This document shows positions 17,525 to 26,885 of a stretch of DNA of 64,000 nucleotides, one piece after another; the first letter of the stretch is position 1, and each line of letters begins with the position of its first letter. This DNA comes from Proteinivorax tanatarense (lineage in GTDB: Bacteria; Bacillota; Proteinivoracia; Proteinivoracales; Proteinivoracaceae). Location: positions 62,001 through 126,000 of the forward strand of contig NZ_CP158367.1 in assembly GCF_040267685.1 (NCBI RefSeq), given 5' to 3'. The notes under the pieces are model-generated. The model had not been told where the DNA came from and ran no database searches. It saw nothing but the letters and a program-made list of their open reading frames with translations. The position numbers and the translations under genes were made by a program.

Positions 17525-20500
17525 ATGTTAAAATTGCTAAAGGATAGCGCCGAATTTAATAGTATAATTAAAAATATAACAAATGATAAAAGCCAGCTAG
17601 TTTATGGCTTGTCTGGCGGGCAAAAAGGTTTTGTTATATCTAATATAGTAAGTGTTAGCAAAAGTAAACTTTTAATATTGGTAAATGATAAGGCAAATTT
17701 AGAGAAATTAAAAAATCAATTACAGGGGTATTTAGGTAAAGATTATATTGCAGTTTTTCCTCAAAATCCTATGATCCCTGGAGAGGCAGACCATAGCAGT
17801 CGAGATATTGAGCTTCAACGGATAAGGACTATATATCGTTTGGTTAACAATGAAGTTAATGTTGTAATTGCAACGGCCACTTCTTTGTTAGAATTTTTGC
17901 CGCCTATCGAATTTATTATGGGCAGAAATATGTTGTTTAAAGTTGATAAGGAATATGACTTTGAAAAAATAAAGAGCCAGCTAACGGAAAATGGTTATAA
18001 AAAAGTAGATGTGGTAGAGAACCAAGGAGAGTATGCCTTTCGAGGTGACATTCTTGACATATTTTCAGTTACAGCAGAATTTCCTATAAGATTAGAGTTT
18101 TTTGGAGAACAACTTGAAGCTATTAAATTTTTTGAGGTGTCCACACAAAGGTCATATAAGCAAGTAAAAGGGGTAGAAATATTCCCTGCCACACTTACTG
18201 CTATAGAAAATAGCACTCAACAGGAGCTAATAGAGATATTAAACACAAAGCTTAGAACAATAAAAGATTTGTCTTTAAGAGATAAATTAATCAGTGATAT
18301 AGAAAAAATTGAAAATAAAATTCAATTTGATGAACTAAACCAGTACAATAATATAATATATAAAAATCCTAAAAGCTTAGTAGATTTACTTGATGATTTT
18401 GTTGTGGCTTTGGATGAAACTATGATTATAAAAAAAGAGATGCGAGAATGGGAACAGGATGCACAATTAAGAGTTAAAAGCCTTATTGAAAAAAGTAAAA
18501 TAGTTGGAGATGTCCCTGTTTATTTTAAAAGTGAAGAAATATGGAGCAAGATAAGACAAAAAACTTCAATTCACTTTACTTTGCTGTTAAGGAGTATGGA
18601 AGATATTAAGTTAGATCAAACTATATCGTTACCTTTTAGACAGGCGCCAGTTTTTGGGGGGCAGGTCAATCTGTTTTTTACTGAAGTAAAAAGCATGTTA
18701 GATCAAGGGTTTAAAGTGTATTTTAGTTATACTAAAGAGCGTAACAAGGAAAAAGTTATAAAGGGATTAAAAGAGTTTAATGTAAGCAAAGATCAATTGG
18801 AGAAGCTTTTGTTTTTTCATCAAGGATTCATAGAAGATGGGTTTATTTTTGATAGCGGGCAGATAGCACTGTTTACTGAAAATCAAGTGTTTAGAGCAGT
18901 TTATCAATCCTCTAAAAAAACCTCTCAACAATCGAAGTTACAAATAACAGATGTATCAAAGTTGCAGGTAGGAGATTATGTAGTACATACATCCCACGGT
19001 ATCGGGATATTTAAGGGAGTAAAGACTTTAGAGGTGGCTGGTGGGAAAAAGGATTATATCAACCTTCAGTATGCAAAACAGGATAAACTTTATGTTCCTT
19101 TAGACCAGCTAGAACCGCTTCAAAAGTATATTGGAACTGAGGGCAATGCTCCTAAGGTAAATAGCTTATCAGGTGGAGAATGGACCAAGATAACAGCAAA
19201 AACAAAAAAATCAGTAGAAGAGATGGCACATAAACTTATAGATATTTATGCTAAAAGAAAGGCTAGCAAGGGTTTCAAATTTGGTCAAGACTCGTCTTTT
19301 CAAGACCAATTTGAACAATCGTTTCCGTTTAAGGAAACAAAAGACCAAGAAAAAGCAATTAAAGATACAAAAAATGATATGATGTCTTCGTATCCAATGG
19401 AACGTCTTTTGTGTGGGGATGTTGGTTATGGCAAGACAGAGGTAGCGCTGAGAGCAGCAATGAAATCAGTGCTGGATTCTAAGCAAGTAGTTGTGTTAGT
19501 GCCGACTACTGTACTAGCTCAGCAGCATTATCAATCTTTCTCCGAGAGATTTTCTAACTTTCCCGTAAACATAGAGGTGTTTAGTCGCTTTAGAAGTAAA
19601 AAAGAAATAAACAATGGATTGGCAAAGCTAGCCAATGGTGAAGTCGATATAGCTATAGGGACTCATAGACTTTTGCAAAAAGACGTACAGTTTAATGATT
19701 TAGGATTGATGATAGTAGATGAGGAACAACGCTTTGGTGTTAGCCATAAAGAAAAGTTAAAGCAAATGAAAGAAAATATAGACGTGTTAATGTTGTCTGC
19801 AACGCCTATACCAAGAACCTTACATATGTCTATGCTAGGCATAAAAGACTTGAGTGTAATAGAAACCCCGCCGGAAGACAGATTTCCGGTGCAAACGTAC
19901 GTTTTGGAATATAACAAAGAAACTATCCGGTCTTCTATAAAAAGAGAGATAAACAGAGGAGGACAGGTGTACTTTGTATACAATAAAGTGGCCTCCATAA
20001 GTAAAATGGCTGCTGAACTGAAAAGTATGGTTCCAGATGCCCGCATTGCTATTGGTCATGGTCAAATGTCGGAAAGCAAACTAGAAAAAACCATGTTGGA
20101 GTTTTTAGAGGGAGAATATGATATTTTACTTAGCACAACCATTATAGAGACAGGGTTAGACATACCAAATGTTAATACATTAATAATTTATGATGCAGAT
20201 AAATTTGGGTTATCTCAACTTTACCAAATTAGGGGGAGAGTAGGGCGTAGTAAAAGGCTAGCTTACTGTTACTTAACATATCAAAAAGATAAAGTTTTAA
20301 CAGAAGTTGCACAAAAAAGGCTTCAAGCTATTAAAGAGTTTACGGAACTGGGTTCGGGATTTAAAATTGCCATGAGGGATTTAGAATTGAGGGGAGCTGG
20401 AAACATTTTAGGGGCTGAGCAGCACGGATTCATGGTAAAGGTTGGGTTTGACTTGTACTGCCAAATGTTAGAAGATGCAGTTAATAGACTTAAGGGTAAG

Positions 20501-20992
20501 CCGGTTAAAGAAAAACCTTTGGAAGTCACCTTGGAGTTTCCAGTGCCCAGCTATATTCCTGATGAACTTATGAGTGAGGCAATAAAAGTATCTTTTTATA
20601 GGCGTATATCTCAGTGTCAAACCTTTAGCTGTGTAGAGTTTATAGAGGATGAACTTAAAGATAGATTTGGAAACCTAACGGAGCCGGTCGAGAATTTGCT
20701 GCACATAGCTAAAATAAAGGTTTTAGCTCAGAAACTGAAAATAAAGAAAATAAAATGTAAAAGTTTAGGCTATATAAGTGGAAGTGGCAAGGAGTTTAAT
20801 GTAATTGTAAGTTTTTATGAAAGTAAAGTGGATATAGATGGCAAAAGATTATTGAGCCTTAAACAAAAAAATAGAAAATTAGAGTTTTCTACTGTGGGGG
20901 GGTTAACTGTTAGCCTAAAAAAAACAAAAAAAGATGAGATTCTTCATAGAACAGAGGAATTATTGCATAGTTTGGATTTTTACCAATATTAG
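17525..20992 (+). CDS. mfd: Transcription-repair coupling factor Mfd
   Basis: The 1155-residue protein removes RNA polymerase stalled at DNA lesions and recruits UvrA. UvrB-like N-terminal domains are followed by a CarD-like RNA polymerase interaction domain (about 485-560, GDYVVHTSHGIGIFKGV). The superfamily 2 translocase has Walker A GDVGYGKTEV near 632, a DEEQ box near 732 (IVDEEQRFGV) and RIRGRVGRS-type motif VI (QIRGRVGRSKRLAYCYL). The TRCF C-terminal domain is present. The position between pth and spoVT is as in Bacillus. Confidence 0.98.
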   Translation: MLKLLKDSAEFNSIIKNITNDKSQLVYGLSGGQKGFVISNIVSVSKSKLLILVNDKANLEKLKNQLQGYLGKDYIAVFPQNPMIPGEADHSSRDIELQRIRTIYRLVNNEVNVVIATATSLLEFLPPIEFIMGRNMLFKVDKEYDFEKIKSQLTENGYKKVDVVENQGEYAFRGDILDIFSVTAEFPIRLEFFGEQLEAIKFFEVSTQRSYKQVKGVEIFPATLTAIENSTQQELIEILNTKLRTIKDLSLRDKLISDIEKIENKIQFDELNQYNNIIYKNPKSLVDLLDDFVVALDETMIIKKEMREWEQDAQLRVKSLIEKSKIVGDVPVYFKSEEIWSKIRQKTSIHFTLLLRSMEDIKLDQTISLPFRQAPVFGGQVNLFFTEVKSMLDQGFKVYFSYTKERNKEKVIKGLKEFNVSKDQLEKLLFFHQGFIEDGFIFDSGQIALFTENQVFRAVYQSSKKTSQQSKLQITDVSKLQVGDYVVHTSHGIGIFKGVKTLEVAGGKKDYINLQYAKQDKLYVPLDQLEPLQKYIGTEGNAPKVNSLSGGEWTKITAKTKKSVEEMAHKLIDIYAKRKASKGFKFGQDSSFQDQFEQSFPFKETKDQEKAIKDTKNDMMSSYPMERLLCGDVGYGKTEVALRAAMKSVLDSKQVVVLVPTTVLAQQHYQSFSERFSNFPVNIEVFSRFRSKKEINNGLAKLANGEVDIAIGTHRLLQKDVQFNDLGLMIVDEEQRFGVSHKEKLKQMKENIDVLMLSATPIPRTLHMSMLGIKDLSVIETPPEDRFPVQTYVLEYNKETIRSSIKREINRGGQVYFVYNKVASISKMAAELKSMVPDARIAIGHGQMSESKLEKTMLEFLEGEYDILLSTTIIETGLDIPNVNTLIIYDADKFGLSQLYQIRGRVGRSKRLAYCYLTYQKDKVLTEVAQKRLQAIKEFTELGSGFKIAMRDLELRGAGNILGAEQHGFMVKVGFDLYCQMLEDAVNRLKGKPVKEKPLEVTLEFPVPSYIPDELMSEAIKVSFYRRISQCQTFSCVEFIEDELKDRFGNLTEPVENLLHIAKIKVLAQKLKIKKIKCKSLGYISGSGKEFNVIVSFYESKVDIDGKRLLSLKQKNRKLEFSTVGGLTVSLKKTKKDEILHRTEELLHSLDFYQY

Positions 20993-20997
20993 AAGGC

Positions 20998-21026
20998 TTG
21001 TTTAACCTTTACTACTTTGGTAAAAT
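20998..21026 (+). promoter_or_regulatory. Putative sigma-A promoter of the parvulin lipoprotein gene
   Basis: TTGTTT (20998-21003), a 17-bp spacer and TAAAAT (21021-21026). Confidence 0.5.
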
Positions 21027-21055
21027 TAAAACAACTAAGATAGGGGAGTGGTTTA

Positions 21056-21988
21056 ATGTTAAAACAAAAAGGGTTAGCTTTAGCTATGCTGATAGCAATG
21101 TTGCTTGTGTTTACTGGATGTGTAGGAGAATCAAATGTTGTAGCTGTTATTGATGATATAGAGATCACTAGAGAAGACCTAGATAGAGAGATAGCTTTAC
21201 GCTACAAAGTACTGGGTCAACAAACCTTGCCTGATGAGTTTAAATCAGACTTTTTAGATCAGTTAATTGAAGAGGAGTTATTGTATAGAGAAGCCGTTAA
21301 TCAAGGATTAGAGCCTGATAAAGAAGATGTGGAGCAAAGGTATGATATGCTAGTAGATAGACTAATAAATCAAGTATATGAGACCGAAGCAAATTTTATT
21401 AGAAAATTAGAAGAACACGAGCTTACTCAATCTGATTTTAAAGAGGTAATGGAAAGGATTACTACTATAGAGATGTTAAGGTCAGAAAAAGAGAAAGAGC
21501 TTGAAATGGTAACAAAAGAAGAAATAGAAGAGTTTTATGATGACAATAAAGAATCTTTTAAAGAAGGCGATAAGCGTCATATAAAGCATATTTTAGTTGA
21601 TAGTCAAGGGCAAGCAGATACAATACGCAAAAGGATTACAGATAGAGACGAGGATTTTGATGAGTTGGCAAAGGAATTTTCTGATTGTCCCAGCGGTGAA
21701 GATGGTGGAGATTTGGGAGTTATTGGGTCTGAGGGTTTAGATGAAGGGTTTGCTGATGCTGCTTTTTCCATTGAAGTAGGTACATTAAGTGAACCAGTGG
21801 AATCTAGTTTTGGTTGGCATATTATAAAAGTTTTAGATGAAGAAAAAGGCTATACTAGAGAACTAGATGCTGAAGTTAAAAATCAAATTACAAATCACAT
21901 AATGCAACAAAGGGCTGAGGAGGCAGAAACTGAGTTTATAAATAGTCTTAAAAAAGAAGTAAATGTAGAAAATAGATTAAATGACTAA
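21056..21988 (+). CDS. PrsA/SurA-like peptidyl-prolyl isomerase lipoprotein
   Basis: The 310-residue protein has a hydrophobic signal ending in LVFTGC (lipobox, Cys22), so it should be anchored on the outer face of the membrane. An alpha-helical SurA-N-like region (about 30-160) precedes a parvulin rotamase domain (about 168-268: IKHILVDSQGQAD, FDELAKEFSDCPSGEDGGDLG, AAFSIEVG-LSEPVES-FGWHIIKV). It helps fold exported proteins. In Bacillus this spot is empty; clostridia often carry a parvulin between mfd and spoVT. Confidence 0.92.
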   Translation: MLKQKGLALAMLIAMLLVFTGCVGESNVVAVIDDIEITREDLDREIALRYKVLGQQTLPDEFKSDFLDQLIEEELLYREAVNQGLEPDKEDVEQRYDMLVDRLINQVYETEANFIRKLEEHELTQSDFKEVMERITTIEMLRSEKEKELEMVTKEEIEEFYDDNKESFKEGDKRHIKHILVDSQGQADTIRKRITDRDEDFDELAKEFSDCPSGEDGGDLGVIGSEGLDEGFADAAFSIEVGTLSEPVESSFGWHIIKVLDEEKGYTRELDAEVKNQITNHIMQQRAEEAETEFINSLKKEVNVENRLND

Positions 21989-22010
21989 ATTTCAATGTAG
22001 TGGTAAAAAA

Positions 22011-22041
22011 TGAATAAAGTCCCTCTTTATGATAAATACTA
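22011..22041 (+). promoter_or_regulatory. Putative sigma-G promoter of spoVT
   Basis: TGAATA (22011-22016), an 18-bp spacer and AATACTA (22035-22041) resemble the sigma-G consensus TGAATA / CATACTA with one mismatch. spoVT is a sigma-G gene in Bacillus. CCTCTTTA (22022-22029) is complementary to TAAAGAGG just before the ribosome binding site. Confidence 0.6.
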
Positions 22042-22074
22042 GCATTAGACTAGACTTAAAGAGGAGGGAACAAC

Positions 22075-22620
22075 TTGAAGGCCACAGGCATTGTAAGAAG
22101 AATTGACGATTTAGGCAGAGTAGTAATTCCTAAAGAAATTAGACGTACATTAAAAATCAGAGAAGGGGATCCTTTAGAAATATTTGTTGACCGAGATGGA
22201 GAAGTAATATTGAAAAAATATTCGCCAATCGGAGAACTAGGTGATTTCGCTAAAGAATATTCTGAGTCTTTGTTTGAATCTTTAGGACATATTTGTGCTA
22301 TTTCTGATAGAGATGCAATTATATCTATATCAGGTGGTTCTAAAAAAGAGTTCATGAATAAAAGTGTTGGAGATGCCGTTGAACGTGCTATGGAAGAAAG
22401 AAGAACGGTTAAAACAAATACTGGATTAGATAAAGGACTAAAAGTTTTAGAGGATGATAATATTAATTTTTCAGATCAATTAGTAGCACCAATCATTGCA
22501 AATGGAGATCCTATAGGTTCTGTTATAATCTGTAGCAAAGAAGAGAATATTTCATTTAAAGAGATAGAAGCAAAAATGGCTGAGGTTGCTGCAAGTTTTC
22601 TTGCAAAACAAATGGCTTAA
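22075..22620 (+). CDS. spoVT: Stage V sporulation protein T
   Basis: The 181-residue forespore transcription factor has an AbrB-type swapped-hairpin DNA-binding domain at the N-terminus (KATGIVRRIDDLGRVVIPKE) and a GAF-like domain at about 55-178. In Bacillus it modulates sigma-G genes and spore germination. TTG 22075 follows GAGGAGGGA at the usual distance. A sigma-G-like promoter lies upstream and a terminator directly downstream. Confidence 0.97.
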   Translation: MKATGIVRRIDDLGRVVIPKEIRRTLKIREGDPLEIFVDRDGEVILKKYSPIGELGDFAKEYSESLFESLGHICAISDRDAIISISGGSKKEFMNKSVGDAVERAMEERRTVKTNTGLDKGLKVLEDDNINFSDQLVAPIIANGDPIGSVIICSKEENISFKEIEAKMAEVAASFLAKQMA

Positions 22621-22648
22621 AAGGGTGGCTGTCGCCACCCCTTTTTTA
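22621..22648 (+). terminator. Terminator after spoVT
   Basis: The stem GGGTGGC/GCCACCC around TGTC is followed by CTTTTTT. Confidence 0.9.
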
Positions 22649-22726
22649 TTTATCTACATAAATGTTGAAAACTTGTGTATAATTATGTTTAATGGAAAAT
22701 TTTTTACTAATTAGGAGAGGAAAGAA

Positions 22727-24361
22727 TTGAGTAAAAATAATGCTTCGTTTGTTAAAGGCACTGCAATTTTAGCCTCTGCGGGATTATTTGCTAAAATCTT
22801 AGGGGCGGTTTATAGAATCCCGCTATTTGAAATACTAGGGGAAGAGGGGATAGGATATTTTCAAATGGCATACCCGGTTTATTCTTCCCTTATTGCCATT
22901 TCTACAGCGGGAATTCCTATCGCCATTTCAAAGCTTGTATCCGAAAGAGTTACCCAAAAAGATCCTAAAGGAGCAGCACAAGTTTTAAGGGTAGCGACAA
23001 CTCTTTTACTAGTCACAGGCTTTATTTTTTCCGTGGCTTTATTTTTAGGTGCAGAGTATTATGCTAATAACATTTTAAAAACTCCCAAAGCTGTATACTC
23101 ACTTAAAAGTATATCACCGGCTATTTTTTTGGCTGTACTTATGTCAGCTTTTAGGGGATTTTTTCAAGGGCATCAAAACATGATACCTACTGCCTTATCC
23201 CAAGTAGTAGAGCAGGTAGTTAGGGTTATGACTATTTTTATTTTAGCTATTGTTTTTGTGCCTATGGGCGTAGAATATGGTGCAGCAGGAGCTACTTTTG
23301 GAGCGGTTATGGGTATGTTTGGCGCTTTGTGTGTAATGCTTTACTTTCTTTACAAACATAGAAAAAGCTTTGCTGAAGCTCCGTCAAGAAATCTTGTGGT
23401 TAAATATAGAAATAGGGATGTGTTGCGGCAAATAATAGTATTAGCTCTACCAATTAGCGTTGCTAGCATGGTTCTTCCTATAATCCACTTAATAGACTCG
23501 CTGTTAATCCCACGTCGATTAGTCGAAGCGGGCTTTACGGAGCCAGAGTCGGCAGCTTTATACGGTGTGTTCACTGGAGCAGCTATGGTGTTGGTTAACG
23601 TCCCAACTCTTTTTACAACAGCTATGGCAAAAAGTTTAGTACCTTCCATTTCTGAAGCTAACTCCTATAAAAACAGCACACTAGTTAAAAGTAGAACTGG
23701 AATTGCAATAAGATTGACGTTATTACTAGGGTTGCCATCAGCTATTGGACTTTTTGTGTTGGCGGAGCCACTGGGGTTGATGCTTTTCAATACCGCTGAT
23801 GTAGCTATATCACTATCAATAGTTTGCTTTAGTGTCATTTTTTTAACCCTACATCAAACTACAGGAGCAATTTTGCAGGGGGCAGGGAAAACTTATATAC
23901 CCGTCACTAATCTTTTTATAGGTGCTTTTTTAAAAATAATACTTAACTATACCTTAACAGCAATTCCAGAATTTAACATAAGAGGCCCTGCCATAGCAAC
24001 AGTAATATGCTACTTGGTTTCTTCTAGTTTAAACTTATATATGATTTATAAAGTTATAGGCTTTAAAGTTACTATAAAAGAATATATATATAAGCCTCTT
24101 ATTACAAGTGGTTTAATGGGAGCAGTGGTTTGGGGAACCTACAATATTTTAGTTTCCACTGAGATATTTGCTTTTATAAGCAATGTGCATATCAGGCTAC
24201 AAGTTACAGTTGAAACTCTCAGTGCTGTATCAATAGGAGTAATCGCTTATGGTTTTTTACTGTTGCTCTTTGGAGCGATAACACAAAGAGAAATAGAAGA
24301 GATTCCTTTAATAGGGAAAAAAGTTATACCATACCTAAAAAAGTTTAACTTGCTTAGATAA
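22727..24361 (+). CDS. yabM: YabM/SpoVB-type polysaccharide or lipid flippase (MOP superfamily)
   Basis: The 544-residue protein has about 14 membrane segments and opens with FVKGTAILASAGLFAKILGAVYRIPL, typical of the SpoVB/YabM group of the MOP exporter superfamily. Members move undecaprenyl-linked sugars across the membrane during cell wall or spore cortex synthesis. TTG 22727 follows AGGAGAGGAAAG. The place right behind spoVT is that of Bacillus yabM, and mazG follows after 12 bases as in Bacillus yabM-yabN. Confidence 0.88.
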   Translation: MSKNNASFVKGTAILASAGLFAKILGAVYRIPLFEILGEEGIGYFQMAYPVYSSLIAISTAGIPIAISKLVSERVTQKDPKGAAQVLRVATTLLLVTGFIFSVALFLGAEYYANNILKTPKAVYSLKSISPAIFLAVLMSAFRGFFQGHQNMIPTALSQVVEQVVRVMTIFILAIVFVPMGVEYGAAGATFGAVMGMFGALCVMLYFLYKHRKSFAEAPSRNLVVKYRNRDVLRQIIVLALPISVASMVLPIIHLIDSLLIPRRLVEAGFTEPESAALYGVFTGAAMVLVNVPTLFTTAMAKSLVPSISEANSYKNSTLVKSRTGIAIRLTLLLGLPSAIGLFVLAEPLGLMLFNTADVAISLSIVCFSVIFLTLHQTTGAILQGAGKTYIPVTNLFIGAFLKIILNYTLTAIPEFNIRGPAIATVICYLVSSSLNLYMIYKVIGFKVTIKEYIYKPLITSGLMGAVVWGTYNILVSTEIFAFISNVHIRLQVTVETLSAVSIGVIAYGFLLLLFGAITQREIEEIPLIGKKVIPYLKKFNLLR

Positions 24362-24373
24362 GGAGGGAGAGGC

Positions 24374-25009
24374 GTGTCAGAAATAAACAAGCTTCTTGAT
24401 GTAGTGGAAGTGTTGCGTAGTGAAAATGGGTGTCCCTGGGATAAAAAGCAGACTCATAACAGCTTAATTGACTATGTTATAGAAGAAAGCTATGAAGTTA
24501 AGGATGCAATTTTGACAGATGACATGAATAAAATTGAAGAAGAGTTGGGAGACTTATTATTACAGGTAGTTCTTCACTGTCAAATAGCAAAAGAGAATGA
24601 AGAGTTTGATTTTAACAGCTGTGCAAAAAGAATTAAGGAGAAACTTATTTTTAGGCATCCACATGTATTTAGCAATGATAATAACAAAACTATTTCTGAA
24701 CAGGAAGTAGAGTTGATATGGAAAAAACAGAAACAAAAAGAAAACAAAAAATCTGTGGTTTTGGAAGGATTGCCCGCAACGTTAAAAGTAGATAAGTTTT
24801 TTAAAACCGATTTTGGAAAAGGGAAATTAGAAGCTTTGAAAACTCTTAAATTATCTGATTCCGTTCCAATAAACAACATAAAAGATAAAAAAGATCTCAT
24901 GAATTTAACACTTATTATGATTTACCTGTGCAAAGTAAATGGTCATAACTTTAACCATATTATAGAAGAAACTGTAAAAAATTTACTCTCAAATCAGCAA
25001 AAATCATAA
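24374..25009 (+). CDS. mazG: MazG-family nucleoside triphosphate pyrophosphohydrolase
   Basis: The 211-residue protein corresponds to the MazG part of Bacillus YabN; the N-terminal methylase-like domain of YabN is absent. ENGCPWDKKQTHNSL, EESYEVKDAI and EEELGDLLLQVVLH carry the acidic metal ligands of the first MazG module. The second half (about 120-211) is degenerate. It should hydrolyse non-canonical NTPs to NMPs. The GTG start follows GGAGGGAGAG, directly behind yabM. Confidence 0.88.
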   Translation: MSEINKLLDVVEVLRSENGCPWDKKQTHNSLIDYVIEESYEVKDAILTDDMNKIEEELGDLLLQVVLHCQIAKENEEFDFNSCAKRIKEKLIFRHPHVFSNDNNKTISEQEVELIWKKQKQKENKKSVVLEGLPATLKVDKFFKTDFGKGKLEALKTLKLSDSVPINNIKDKKDLMNLTLIMIYLCKVNGHNFNHIIEETVKNLLSNQQKS

Positions 25010-25057
25010 AAAATAGGACTTTTAGCCAAACTTTTTTAAAAAATCCTTTATTTTTGC

Positions 25058-25082
25058 AGGAATTACGGGAATAATCGAGAAT
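25058..25082 (+). promoter_or_regulatory. Sigma-H-type promoter of hbs
   Basis: AGGA (25058-25061) and GAAT (25079-25082) are 17 bases apart, the same elements and spacing as at spoVG in this window, including the preceding GC and the following ATT. Confidence 0.6.
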
Positions 25083-25122
25083 AGGTAGTATGAAATTTAT
25101 ATTAACCAGGAGGTAATGTTCT

Positions 25123-25395
25123 GTGAACAAAACTGAATTAATCCAAGGTGTAGCTGAAAAAAGTGGTTTAACAAAAAAGGATAGTGAAAAAGCTGTCAAT
25201 GCGATGCTTGAAACTATTATCGAAGCTGTAAGTGCAGGTGACAAAGTGCAGCTTATCGGTTTTGGAACATTTGAAGCGAGAGAAAGAGCTGCTAGAGAAG
25301 GCAGAAATCCAAGTACTGGAGAAACTATTCAAATTCCAGCTACTAAAGTACCTGCTTTTAAAGCTGGTAAAGCATTCAAAGATACAGTTAAATAA
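25123..25395 (+). CDS. hbs: HU family DNA-binding protein
   Basis: The 90-residue histone-like protein bends and compacts [22 protein letters not shown] and [18 protein letters not shown] are signature segments. GTG 25123 follows AGGAGGTAATGTT. It has its own sigma-H-like promoter and a terminator. In many clostridia hup/hbs sits at this place, where Bacillus has yabO. Confidence 0.97.
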   Translation: MNKTELIQGVAEKSGLTKKDSEKAVNAMLETIIEAVSAGDKVQLIGFGTFEARERAAREGRNPSTGETIQIPATKVPAFKAGKAFKDTVK

Positions 25396-25425
25396 AAAAG
25401 ATTGGGCTGATGCCCAATCTTTTTT
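25395..25425 (+). terminator. Terminator after hbs
   Basis: AAAAAGATTGGGC / GCCCAATCTTTTTT around TGAT overlaps the last base of the stop codon. Confidence 0.92.
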
Positions 25426-25504
25426 ATATGTTAATGTTTCAAAAGTATTTTTTATCCTCTCTAAACAAATAATAAAAAATAAAAGGGAGGATTAACTTTA
25501 AATA

Positions 25505-26509
25505 ATGACTAAATATTTAAAAGTGTTTTTTTTAGTTATAACTTTATCAATAATGTTTTTGGCTTTGGCAGGTTGTAGGATTTTACAACGACCAGAGGAA
25601 GCCGATCCTATACCTGATCCTGAAGAGCCAGAGCAGGAAGCTGTATTGCCTGAAGTTTTAGAAGCCGAAGAGGGACAGGAACCCACGTTGGATGTTTATA
25701 TGCATGAAGAGAATACAGTAGAAAACATGTCAATGGAGGAATATATTGAAGGTGTAGTCGCAGCGGAGATGAGACCGGAATGGGATGAAGAAGCCTTAGC
25801 AGCTCAGGCTATAATTGCTAGAACTTTTACATTACAAAAAATTGAAGCAGAGGGAGGCCTGCCTGATAGGGACGCTCATGCTTCCACTGATATTCAAGAA
25901 TTCCAAGCTTATGACAGAGAGGCTGTAAATGAAAACGTACAAGCCGCTGTAGAGAGAACAAGGGGCGAGGTAGCAGTATACGGTGGACAGTTTATAAGGG
26001 CATGGTTTCATGCCTACTGTGGTGGCACCACAGCTACTGCTAAAGAAGGACTCAACTATGCAGATGAGGAGCCCCCATATATTCACAGAGTAGATTGTCC
26101 ATGTTATGAAGAAATAGATGAAGACGAAAGAGAATTTGAAGAAAGTTTTAGCACAGAACAAGTGAGGGGGGCTGTTCAAGAAATAACTGGAGAAGATCCT
26201 GGACAGTTTGAAAGTATTGATGTTATAGAAGAGTCAGAAGGTAGAGCTATAAAATTACAGGTAGGCGAAGTAGAGGTCAATGCAGCTGAATTAAGAATCA
26301 ATCTTGGAAGTACAGAGCTTAGGGCTACAGTTATAGACAATATAACAGTTGAAGGAAATCAAGTAACTTTTACTGGTAGAGGTTATGGTCATGGGGTAGG
26401 AATGTGCCAGTGGGGTGCTTATATTTTTGCAAGAAACGATGAAAAAAGTGCTGAAGATATAGTAGATTATTACTTTAAGGACGTCAGCATACAAAAACTT
26501 TGGGACTAG
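25505..26509 (+). CDS. SpoIID/LytB-domain lipoprotein
   Basis: The 334-residue protein has a signal ending in LALAGC (lipobox, Cys24), an acidic Pro/Glu-rich linker (about 30-62) and a SpoIID domain. YIEGVVAAEMRPEW has a glutamate at 88 in the position of the catalytic Glu of SpoIID. HAYCGG and VDCPCYEE supply the conserved cysteines, and GRGYGHGVGMCQWGA is the C-terminal signature. SpoIID is the lytic transglycosylase of forespore engulfment. The lipobox and acidic linker differ from classical SpoIID, so this may be a paralogue; the neighbouring sporulation genes favour a developmental role. Confidence 0.85.
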   Translation: MTKYLKVFFLVITLSIMFLALAGCRILQRPEEADPIPDPEEPEQEAVLPEVLEAEEGQEPTLDVYMHEENTVENMSMEEYIEGVVAAEMRPEWDEEALAAQAIIARTFTLQKIEAEGGLPDRDAHASTDIQEFQAYDREAVNENVQAAVERTRGEVAVYGGQFIRAWFHAYCGGTTATAKEGLNYADEEPPYIHRVDCPCYEEIDEDEREFEESFSTEQVRGAVQEITGEDPGQFESIDVIEESEGRAIKLQVGEVEVNAAELRINLGSTELRATVIDNITVEGNQVTFTGRGYGHGVGMCQWGAYIFARNDEKSAEDIVDYYFKDVSIQKLWD

Positions 26510-26524
26510 CTCCCAAAGTTTTTT
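26494..26524 (+). terminator. Terminator after the SpoIID-like gene
   Basis: The 12-bp perfect stem AAAACTTTGGGA / TCCCAAAGTTTT flanks a CTAGC loop that contains the stop codon; a T-run follows. Confidence 0.9.
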
Positions 26525-26583
26525 GTTATAAAAAAAGCTTTATAGTCATAATTGATATAAAGAGAAAAAAGGAGGGATTTATT

Positions 26584-26874
26584 TTGATTATTGAAAAGGA
26601 AGATATCAAACATCATAAACTAGTTCTAGTAAATCAAGAAGAACTTGAGTTAACGGGTATTGACGATGTTGAAAGCTTTAATGAAGAAGAAATCGTGCTT
26701 ATAACTCAAAAGGGTAATCTTTTAGCTATAAGAGGAGAGGAGCTTAGTATTAAGCAGCTAAGTATTGAATCTGGCAAAGTATCAGTAGAAGGGGTCATAT
26801 ACGAGATTGCATACTCAGGGGAAGCCAGCTATGAAGGAAAAAAGAAAGGGGTATTTGACAAATTGTTTAGGTGA
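26584..26874 (+). CDS. yabP: Sporulation protein YabP
   Basis: The 96-residue protein matches YabP (HHKLVLVNQEELELTGIDDVESFNEEEIVL, shown here by its start HHKLVLVNQEELELTG). YabP is required for sporulation in Bacillus; its activity is unknown. TTG 26584 follows GGAGGG by about 7 bases; the frame reaches back to 26500 but that part overlaps the terminator of the previous gene. yabQ and divIC follow as in Bacillus. The small S4-domain gene yabO, usually just before yabP, is not seen. Confidence 0.9.
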   Translation: MIIEKEDIKHHKLVLVNQEELELTGIDDVESFNEEEIVLITQKGNLLAIRGEELSIKQLSIESGKVSVEGVIYEIAYSGEASYEGKKKGVFDKLFR

Positions 26875-26885
26875 GAGGTGAATAG

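Noticed and set aside
25232-25495. An 87-codon frame overlapping hbs
   Set aside because: It runs out of phase inside hbs and through its terminator; it is not a substitute for yabO.
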